NCBI GenBank assembly: GCA_963771735.1
Contig: CAVYUN010000004.1
Location: forward strand, 367,609 to 431,608
DNA: 64,000 nucleotides
Source of the DNA: 66-474 sp963771735
Lineage (GTDB): Bacteria > Pseudomonadota > Gammaproteobacteria > Xanthomonadales > Rhodanobacteraceae
Reading direction: 5' to 3'
The translations under genes and the position numbers were made by a program. Of the stretch, positions 34,994 through 41,468 are shown one piece after another. The first letter of the stretch is position 1. Each line of letters starts with the position of its first letter. The notes under the pieces are model-generated. The model did not search any database, was not told the DNA's origin, and saw nothing but the letters and a program-made list of their open reading frames with translations.

Positions 34994-35724
34994 ACACCGC
35001 CGCCCATCCCAATGCCGATCCCGAAGAGCTCGCGCGGTTCGGCAAGCTGGCGCACCGCTGGTGGGATCCGGATGGCGAGTCGCGTCCGTTGCATGACCTG
35101 AACCCGGTGCGTTTCGGGTTCGTGGCCGGCCACGTCGCACTGCGTGGCGCACGCGTGGCCGACGTCGGCTGCGGGGGCGGCCTGCTCAGCGAGTCGCTGG
35201 CCAAGGCGGGTGCCGAAGTCGTGGCGATCGATCTGGCGCCGGAAGTGATCGAGGTGGCCAAACTGCACTTGCACGAAACCGATGCAGCTTCTGGGTCGCC
35301 CTTGGCCGTCGATTATCGGCTGTGTTCGTCGCGCCAGCTCGCCGAAGAAATGCCGGCCGCGTTCGACGCCGCGTGTTGCATGGAACTGATCGAGCACGTG
35401 CCCGACCCCGCTGCGCTGATCGGCGATCTCGCCGAGCTGCTGAAGCCGGGTGGCAGCTTGTTCCTGTCCACGTTGAACCGCACGCCGGTCAGTTTCGCCA
35501 CGGCCATCATCGGCGCCGAATACGTGGCGCGCCTGCTGCCACGCGGTACCCACGATTACCGGCAATTCCTCAAGCCTTCGGAACTGGCGACGCTGCTTCG
35601 CAAGGCCGGACTGACACTCGAGAACATCTCGGGAATCGCCTACAACCCATTGAACAGGAAAGCATGGTTGACACACAACACGAGAATCAATTACCTGATC
35701 CGCGCCCGCAAATCCGGCGCATGA
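34990..35724 (+). CDS. ubiG: ubiquinone biosynthesis O-methyltransferase UbiG
   Basis: 244 residues from ATG 34990. It begins with the FGKLAHRWWDPDGESRPLHDLNPVR segment typical of UbiG, then the SAM motif I VADVGCGGGLLSESLA (about residue 58), AIDLAPEVIEVAK, and CCMELIEHVPDP. UbiG performs both O-methylations in ubiquinone synthesis. Overlaps with yciI upstream and gph downstream (ATGA) show a tight operon; ubiG-gph is a common pair. Confidence 0.95.
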   Translation: MNTAAHPNADPEELARFGKLAHRWWDPDGESRPLHDLNPVRFGFVAGHVALRGARVADVGCGGGLLSESLAKAGAEVVAIDLAPEVIEVAKLHLHETDAASGSPLAVDYRLCSSRQLAEEMPAAFDAACCMELIEHVPDPAALIGDLAELLKPGGSLFLSTLNRTPVSFATAIIGAEYVARLLPRGTHDYRQFLKPSELATLLRKAGLTLENISGIAYNPLNRKAWLTHNTRINYLIRARKSGA

Positions 35725-36386
35725 AATCGCTTCCGCAACCCCTCGCCGGGGTCTTTTTCGACCTCGACGGAACCCTGGTCGATTCCGCGCGCGACATGCA
35801 CGATGCGCTGGTTGCGCTTTGCCACGAACTTGAACTGGCCGTGCCGCCATTCGAGAACGTGCGCGAAAACGTTTCGCGCGGCGCGCGTGCCGTATTGCGC
35901 TGTGCGGTCGGTGACGACGAACAACGCGTCGATGCGGTGCTGCCGCGATTCCTGGCGTTGTACGTCGCCACCGGCATGGCCAATACCCATGCTTTCGAGG
36001 GCATGGAAAACCTGCTTGAAAAGCTCGAGGCGCGCGGCGTGCGCTGGGGCGTGGTCAGCAACAAGGCCGGCGCGCTGGTGTCGCTGGTGCTCGCGAAACT
36101 CGGTTACGAGGATCGTGTGGCTTCGGTCGTCGGGGGCGATACCCTTGCGCAACGCAAACCCGATCCGGCTCCGGTGCTGCATGCGTGCGTGCTGGCCGGA
36201 GTCGAGCCTTCCCGTTGCGTGTACGTCGGCGACGATCCGCGCGACATCCTGGCCGGTCGCGCGGCGGGTCTGTACACGATCGCGGCGGCGTGGGGTTACC
36301 TCGACGGGGCCGATCCGCACGACTGGCAACCGGATGCGGTCAGCGCCGATCCCGCCCAGCTTGCAGTGCTGCTGGACCGGGTGTGA
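35721..36386 (+). CDS. gph: phosphoglycolate phosphatase (HAD family)
   Basis: 221 residues from ATG 35721, overlapping the ubiG stop. HAD motifs: FFDLDGTLVDSARDM with the nucleophile Asp (about residue 14), VVSNKAG (motif II), KPDPAPVLHAC (motif III Lys) and YVGDDPRDILAGRAAG (motif IV). Gph dephosphorylates 2-phosphoglycolate formed from damaged DNA ends, but related sugar-phosphate substrates (as in MupP) cannot be excluded; the ubiG link is common for MupP/Gph proteins in gammaproteobacteria. Confidence 0.88.
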   Translation: MKSLPQPLAGVFFDLDGTLVDSARDMHDALVALCHELELAVPPFENVRENVSRGARAVLRCAVGDDEQRVDAVLPRFLALYVATGMANTHAFEGMENLLEKLEARGVRWGVVSNKAGALVSLVLAKLGYEDRVASVVGGDTLAQRKPDPAPVLHACVLAGVEPSRCVYVGDDPRDILAGRAAGLYTIAAAWGYLDGADPHDWQPDAVSADPAQLAVLLDRV

Positions 36387-37231
36387 GCGCTGGCGCATTC
36401 GAGGAGCATGTCCAAAAGTGGCGCGAAGCCAGCCCGCATCGCGCAGTGGCATGGTTGTTCCTGCGACCCGACGAACGCATCCGGTACGGCGCGCTCGCGT
36501 CGCTGGAACACGAATGGCTGCGAAGCGTGCGCGACGTGCGCGAACCACAGGTAGCAGCGGCCAAACTCGGTTGGTGGCGCGAGGAAATGCAGCGCGCTGC
36601 GCAAGGTCAGGCGCGCCATCCCCTTACACAGGCGTTGTTCGCCGACGCGCGGATGGAAGATGTACCCCCGACATGCTGGACAGCACCCGTGGAAGCGGCG
36701 ATGGTCGCGTTCGGCGCGGCCCCGCCGGCGGACTTTGCGAGCCAGTGTGAATCGACTGCTCCGCTTGCGCATGCGCTTGCGGAACTGGAGACGCGCGTAT
36801 GGTTCGGCGAGGGCATCGAGACGCGGAAGGCCGGCAGGGTGGCGCTGTTCGACCACCTCGTCACCAATGCCCGCGCGCTGGAATCGGAGGCTGGACAAGG
36901 GCGCTCGCCGCTGCCCATGAACCTGCTGGCCCGGCATGGCCTGACCGTCGACGGATTGGGCCATGATTCACCGCAGCGTCGCGCCGCGTTGCGCGATTAC
37001 CTGGCCGAACTCGGGCGCGGACTGGCCGACGCGGCTAAGATGCCCGGTGCGTTGAGCTTGTTTCGTGCCGCCGGCTTGCAGCAGGACTGCCACGCGCTGG
37101 GCCGGGCCTTGCGGGGCGAGGATCCTTTGGCCTCGCTGCGATCGCCCGTCTACGGCTTGCGCGGGCTGTTGAAAACCTGGCGGGCAGCCCGCACGTGGCG
37201 TGGCATGGTGCGTTCCGGGAGTCTTTCATGA
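36383..37231 (+). CDS. squalene/phytoene synthase-like protein (NDUFAF6-like), probably non-catalytic
   Basis: 282 residues from GTG 36383, overlapping the gph stop by 4 bp. The helical sequence has FLRPDERIRYGALASLEHEW and QVAAAKLGWWREEM, which match the first conserved block of the squalene/phytoene synthase fold and especially its NDUFAF6-like branch. The Asp-rich DxxxD diphosphate-binding motifs of true synthases are not visible, so prenyl transfer is unlikely. The gene regularly follows ubiG-gph in related bacteria as far as I recall; the role is unknown. Confidence 0.65.
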   Translation: MSAGAFEEHVQKWREASPHRAVAWLFLRPDERIRYGALASLEHEWLRSVRDVREPQVAAAKLGWWREEMQRAAQGQARHPLTQALFADARMEDVPPTCWTAPVEAAMVAFGAAPPADFASQCESTAPLAHALAELETRVWFGEGIETRKAGRVALFDHLVTNARALESEAGQGRSPLPMNLLARHGLTVDGLGHDSPQRRAALRDYLAELGRGLADAAKMPGALSLFRAAGLQQDCHALGRALRGEDPLASLRSPVYGLRGLLKTWRAARTWRGMVRSGSLS

Positions 37232-38148
37232 GCAACCCTTCGGACAACCGCTTGCCCGATGTCGCGACCGGCGCAGAACCCGTCGCCGGCGGCGCGCTGG
37301 ACTGGGTCGGCATGCACGGCATCGACCTGCCGGTGCGTTGCGCGGACGGGCAGGATGGCATGCTCATGGTGCCAGCGCGGGTTTCCGTGCAGGTCAATCT
37401 TGCCAATCCCGCGGCGCGCGGCATCCACATGTCGCGCCTGTACCTGGAACTCGAACGTGCGCTCGGCGAGCACACGCTCACGCCATCCGGACTGTGCAGC
37501 CTGCTGCACGCGCTGCTCGCTTCGCACGCGGATTTGTCCAGCCGCGTGCGCCTGCGCGTCGAATACGCGCAGATGCTGAAACGGCGCGCGCTGGTCAGCG
37601 ACAACGCCGGCTGGCGATCCTATCCGGTGACGGTCGAGGCCCGGTTGCTGGACGAGCATTTCAGCGTGCGACTGGGTTGCGAGGTTACCTACTCGTCGAC
37701 CTGTCCTGCTTCGGCCGCACTGTCGCGCCAGATAAACCAGCAGCGCTTCGACGAGGATTTCGCGGGCGCCGTGCCTTCGCAGCGTGTGGTACGCGACTGG
37801 CTGGGCAGCGAGCGCGGCATGGCCGCGACCCCGCATGCGCAACGCAGCACCGCGCGCGTGCTGGTGCGGCTGGCGCCGGGCTTCGATCTGCCGGTGTCGG
37901 AACTGATCGAAACCATCGAGCAGGCATTGGCGACGCCGGTGCAGACCGCGGTCAAGCGTGAGGACGAGCAGGCCTTCGCGCGTTTGAACGCCGAAAACCT
38001 GATGTTCTGCGAGGACGCCGCGCGGCGCATCCGCGTCGCGCTGGATGCCGACCAACGCATCGCCGGCTACCGCATCCGCGCGGCGCACCACGAAAGCCTG
38101 CATCCGCACGATGCCGTGGCGGAAGTCAGCAAAAATTTCCCGGACTGA
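37228..38148 (+). CDS. folE2: GTP cyclohydrolase FolE2
   Basis: 306 residues from ATG 37228, overlapping the previous stop. FolE2 signatures: VGMHGIDLPVRCADG, VSVQVNLANPAARGIHMSRLY, YSSTCPASAALSRQ with the metal-binding Cys, and AHHESLHPHDAVAEV at the C-terminus. FolE2 (type IB, metal-promiscuous) makes 7,8-dihydroneopterin triphosphate from GTP for folate and, in some species, queuosine. It often substitutes for the zinc enzyme FolE under zinc limitation, but no Zur site is evident because the gene lies inside an operon. Confidence 0.94.
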   Translation: MSNPSDNRLPDVATGAEPVAGGALDWVGMHGIDLPVRCADGQDGMLMVPARVSVQVNLANPAARGIHMSRLYLELERALGEHTLTPSGLCSLLHALLASHADLSSRVRLRVEYAQMLKRRALVSDNAGWRSYPVTVEARLLDEHFSVRLGCEVTYSSTCPASAALSRQINQQRFDEDFAGAVPSQRVVRDWLGSERGMAATPHAQRSTARVLVRLAPGFDLPVSELIETIEQALATPVQTAVKREDEQAFARLNAENLMFCEDAARRIRVALDADQRIAGYRIRAAHHESLHPHDAVAEVSKNFPD

Positions 38149-38162
38149 TCTTTCGTTGCGAA

Positions 38163-39497
38163 TCAGCGGTCGAAGGCAAGCCGCATACCCGCCGGCGCGT
38201 CAAGCAGTTTTCCGTCACGTGCGACCAGGTTGCCGTTGACGAAAGTGGCGGCGACGCTGCTGCGGAATGTGTCGCTCTCGAACGGCGACCAGCCGCATTT
38301 CGACAGCACCTGATCTCTGCGCACGGTTTGCGGTTTGGCGGGATCGACCAGCGTCAGGTCGGCGAAATACCCTTCACGCAGGTAACCGCGTTGCTCGATA
38401 GCAAACAGCGTGGCCGGTGCGTGCGCGTAGGCCTCGACCAACCGTTCCAGCGTCAGCTTGCCGTCGAAAACATGTTCCAGCGTCGATTGCAGCGCGAACT
38501 GGATCAAGGGAATGCCCGACGGGCAACTCGTGTAAGGGTTGGCCTTTTCCGACTCCAGGTGCGGTGCGTGGTCGGTGGCAAGGACGTCGATGCGGGTGTC
38601 GGCCAGCGCGCGGGTCAGTTCGGTGCGATCCGAGGTCGTCTTGATCGCCGGATTGCACTTGATCTTGCCGCCCAGCGTCGCATAGTCGGCATCGCTGTAG
38701 CGCAGGAAATGCACGCAGGTTTCCGCTGTGATGCGCTTGCCGGCGATTGGTCCGGGTTCGAACAGCGCGAGTTCGTCGGCGGTGGAAACGTGCAGCAGGT
38801 GCAGGCGGGTGCCATGGCGGCGCGCGCTTTCCACGGCCCATTTGGTGGATTCGAAACACGCCTCGCGCGAACGGATTTCCGGATGCAGCCGCATCGGGAT
38901 GTCGTCGCCGTATTCGGCTTTTGCGCGATCGAGGTTGGCGTGGATGATGCGGCTGTCCTCCGCGTGCACCAGCACGGTCACCGGTGAGTCGCGGAACACG
39001 CCTTCCAGCGCGGCGGGATCGCTGACGCACAGGTTGCCGGTCGATTCGCACAGGAACACCTTGACGCCGGGAATCCGGCGCGGATCAAGCGCGCGAATCG
39101 CGTCGAGGTTGTCGTTGCTGGCGCCGAAATAGAAGGCGTAATTGGCCAGCGACGTGCGTGATGCGATCGCGTACTTGTCTTCCAGCAGCGCGTGGGTCAA
39201 CGCCGCGGGTTTGGTGTTCGGCATGTCGATGAAGCTGGTGACGCCGCCCGCGACCGCCGCGCGCGATTCCGAGGCGATGTCGGCCTTGGCCGTGTAACCG
39301 GGTTCGCGGAAATGCACGTGATCATCGATCATGCCGGGCAGCAGCCACAGACCCGACGCATCGAAAACCTGCTCGCCCGCGCGGGCGGCCAATCCTGCGC
39401 CGATTTCCTCGATGCGCTGATCGCGGATGCGCAGGTCCGCCGGCGAACGGCGGCCTTCGTTGACGAGTTCGGCATTCCGGATCAGCCAGTCGGTCAT
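38163..39497 (-). CDS. pyrC: dihydroorotase (type I)
   Basis: 444 residues, the class I length. Metal-binding signatures: LPGMIDDHVHFREPGYTAK (about residue 53), PGVKVFLCESTGN, LHLLHVSTADELALF, and the late VLATDHAPHLESEK. It closes carbamoyl aspartate to dihydroorotate in pyrimidine synthesis. The start overlaps the yidD stop by 4 bp, so yidD-pyrC form an operon. It converges with folE2 across 14 bp. Confidence 0.94.
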   Translation of the reverse strand: MTDWLIRNAELVNEGRRSPADLRIRDQRIEEIGAGLAARAGEQVFDASGLWLLPGMIDDHVHFREPGYTAKADIASESRAAVAGGVTSFIDMPNTKPAALTHALLEDKYAIASRTSLANYAFYFGASNDNLDAIRALDPRRIPGVKVFLCESTGNLCVSDPAALEGVFRDSPVTVLVHAEDSRIIHANLDRAKAEYGDDIPMRLHPEIRSREACFESTKWAVESARRHGTRLHLLHVSTADELALFEPGPIAGKRITAETCVHFLRYSDADYATLGGKIKCNPAIKTTSDRTELTRALADTRIDVLATDHAPHLESEKANPYTSCPSGIPLIQFALQSTLEHVFDGKLTLERLVEAYAHAPATLFAIEQRGYLREGYFADLTLVDPAKPQTVRRDQVLSKCGWSPFESDTFRSSVAATFVNGNLVARDGKLLDAPAGMRLAFDR

Positions 39498-39748
39498 TCA
39501 GTTTCTCCGTGGGAGCGGCAGCGCCGCAAGGTGAAATGATCCGGCACCGGATCGATGCCGCCTTCACACAGCGGCTGACAGCGCAGGATACGCCATGCCG
39601 CAAGCACGCTGCCGCGCCACGGCCCGAAACGCGCGATGGCGATGCGCGCGTAGGTCGAACAACTCGGGTGAAAGCGGCAGCGGGCGCCCAGCAACGGGCT
39701 CAGCAGCCGCTTGTAGAGGGCAATCAGGAACAGCAGAAAGCGGGTCAC
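39494..39748 (-). CDS. yidD: membrane protein insertion efficiency factor YidD
   Basis: 84 residues: an amphipathic N-terminus (FLLFLIALYKRLLSPLLG) and the conserved RCRFHPSCSTYARIAIARFG plus RILRCQPLCEGGIDPVP, which are diagnostic. YidD usually lies between rnpA and yidC; here it is detached and paired with pyrC, divergent from dksA. Confidence 0.94.
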   Translation of the reverse strand: MTRFLLFLIALYKRLLSPLLGARCRFHPSCSTYARIAIARFGPWRGSVLAAWRILRCQPLCEGGIDPVPDHFTLRRCRSHGETE

Positions 39749-39803
39749 GGGTCGATGCCGTCCGGATGGCCTGAATGGGGTGGCCGAAGGTTGATGAAAT
39801 CGG

Positions 39804-39832
39804 TTGCCCGGTTCGGGCGACTACGCTATAAC
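39804..39832 (+). promoter_or_regulatory. sigma-70 promoter of dksA
   Basis: -35 TTGCCC (39804-39809) and -10 TATAAC (39827-39832) separated by exactly 17 bp, 37 bp upstream of the dksA start codon. Quality of hexamers and spacing is good; not experimentally shown. Confidence 0.7.
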
Positions 39833-39869
39833 ACGCGGTCGCATCTCCACAACCTCGAGTGCTGGGAAC

Positions 39870-40802
39870 ATGGCAAAATCGAAGCAGTCCGCCGCGAAGC
39901 GCAAGCCGAAAGCGGCCAAATCCGCGGTCAAACCGGGCAAGACCAAATCCGCCAAGAAAACGGTCGCCAAGCCGGCGCGCAAGGCCGCCGCAAAGCCTGT
40001 CCGCAAGGCCGCCAAGCCCGCACCGAAGAAGCCGGCCAAATCGTCCAAGTCGGCAACCAAGGCGACCAAGAAGCCTGCAGTCAGGAAGGCACCGAAGGCC
40101 GCCAAGGCACCGAAGGCCGCCCGTGCGAGCAAGACCGCGAAACCCAAGGCAGCCAAGACGGCCACGCCCAGGAAGGCGACACACGGCAAGTCGCACGCGC
40201 CAAAGTCCGAGGCAACCGCGCACGCCGCCGCCGTCCAGCAACCTGCCCAGGCCACCGCGCATGCATCCTCGCGCAAACGGACCCACGCAAAGCCGGTCGG
40301 CGGCGTCGCTGCACGCCTGAGTGTCGCGGCCAACGCCGACGAGCAGACCATCACCCGGGAAGACGGTCGCTATGCATTGCCCGCCACGGTCAACATCGAC
40401 CTGCCCAAGGGCTACCGGCCAAGCGGCAAAGAGGAATACATGAATCCGCGGCATCTGGCGTACTTCCGCCAGAAGCTCAAGGACTGGCGCGACCAGTTGG
40501 TCGAAGAGTCGCGGCAAACCATGGAAAACCTGCGCGAAGAGGTCCGCGACGTCGGTGACGACGCCGAACGCGCGACCCGTGAAACCGAAAACTCGCTGGA
40601 ACTGCGCACCCGCGACCGCTACCGCAAGCTGATTTCCAAGATCGAGAAGGCCCTGCGCAAGATCGAGGAGGGCCGTTACGGCTACTGCGAGGAAACCGAC
40701 GAGGAAATCGGCCTGGAGCGTCTCGAGGCCCGTCCGATCGCGACCCTGTCGCTGGACGCGCAGGAGCGCCGCGAGCATCTGCAGAAGCAGATGGGCGACT
40801 GA
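39870..40802 (+). CDS. dksA: RNA polymerase-binding transcription factor DksA with long Lys/Ala/Pro-rich N-terminal extension
   Basis: 310 residues from ATG 39870, about twice the E. coli length. Residues 1-150 are low-complexity repeats of KPAKKAAK type, similar in composition to histone H1-like or AlgP tails. The DksA core begins near residue 185: coiled coil (PRHLAYFRQKLKDWRDQL, DDAERATRETENSLELR) and C-terminal region GYCEETDEEIGLERLEARP. Only one of the four zinc-finger cysteines of E. coli DksA remains, and the tip motif reads DDAERA where E. coli has DPVDRA. DksA with ppGpp reprograms RNA polymerase in the stringent response. Confidence 0.93.
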   Translation: MAKSKQSAAKRKPKAAKSAVKPGKTKSAKKTVAKPARKAAAKPVRKAAKPAPKKPAKSSKSATKATKKPAVRKAPKAAKAPKAARASKTAKPKAAKTATPRKATHGKSHAPKSEATAHAAAVQQPAQATAHASSRKRTHAKPVGGVAARLSVAANADEQTITREDGRYALPATVNIDLPKGYRPSGKEEYMNPRHLAYFRQKLKDWRDQLVEESRQTMENLREEVRDVGDDAERATRETENSLELRTRDRYRKLISKIEKALRKIEEGRYGYCEETDEEIGLERLEARPIATLSLDAQERREHLQKQMGD

Positions 40803-40876
40803 CTCTATGTATTTCCCCCGCTGCGCGGCCGATCTACTCCCGAGTCGGGGACAGTAGGCAAAGCCACCTCGATGGC

Positions 40877-41335
40877 GTCGACGTCCGTGTCTTGATTCCG
40901 CTGCCTCCTAGGCGTGCCGTTTACTTTGCTTTCGGGGAAAGTGCCCAAAGCCAGTGTGCCGGATGAGGATTCGGATCCGCGCATGCTTTGATGTTTTCGA
41001 CGTCCTTGCCCTTGCCGCCCGCGTCCCGCGGGGCGGGTGCCTTTCTCTTGGCCGCGCGTAGAGAAGGACACCAAAGAGCAAGGCCACCCCGGCGCCACAC
41101 TTTCGGCCTTCCTTGGTCGAAAAGTTCGTTCGACACGAACGGGCTTGGTCCACCGCCATCCGTGGCGCTCGCCCTGCGGGCCTGATGCTCCGCATCTCAC
41201 CGCGGCGCAGGGTAGTTGAGGCAACACGATATTGCGACATCGTCGTGCCTAGCGTCATGGTTTTGGTGATTTTTACCGAAACAAAAGTCACCCGCGCGCC
41301 TTGGAGGCGTGCGGAACCAAGACCAGGATGTCGAT
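40877..41335. repeat. intergenic element bounded by about 57-bp inverted repeats
   Basis: The segment 40877-40933, reverse-complemented, aligns with 41278-41335 at about 44 of 57 positions with one gap (shared blocks AAAGT, CGCC, GGAGGC, GCGGAA, CAAGAC, GTCGA). The repeats face outward around about 340 bp with no convincing gene; all frames inside are short or low in coding character. This resembles a non-autonomous or decayed dispersed element between dksA and lon, where clpX would normally sit upstream of lon. Confidence 0.6.
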
Positions 41336-41385
41336 CAGCAAATATCCGAGGCCTGTGCCAAGTGGCCGAAACCGCTCATGCGGTG

Positions 41386-41412
41386 CTTGATCCCGGCGCC
41401 CGCCGCCACCAT
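41386..41412 (+). promoter_or_regulatory. candidate heat-shock (sigma-32) promoter of lon
   Basis: CTTGATC (41386-41392) followed after 14 bp by CACCAT (41407-41412) resembles the sigma-32 consensus CTTGAA / CCCCAT. It lies 57 bp upstream of the lon start; lon is a classic heat-shock gene. Match is partial. Confidence 0.35.
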
Positions 41413-41468
41413 TCTCAAGACAACGCCCGCATCGCGGGTCCTGTGCAATTCAGACAGTAATACTGGAC

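Larger units (their letters stand above)
40803..41468. other. 666-bp dksA-lon intergenic region, no gene supported
   Basis: Several overlapping frames of 60-140 codons exist on both strands but none has a ribosome site, domain or consistent coding pattern. The region is mostly the inverted-repeat element (40877-41335). The last 130 bp hold the lon promoter. Confidence 0.6.

Noticed and set aside
40805..41291. Possible small genes (70-140 codons) between dksA and lon
   Set aside because: No start signals or domains, frames on both strands are equally open, and the stretch is explained by the inverted-repeat element.
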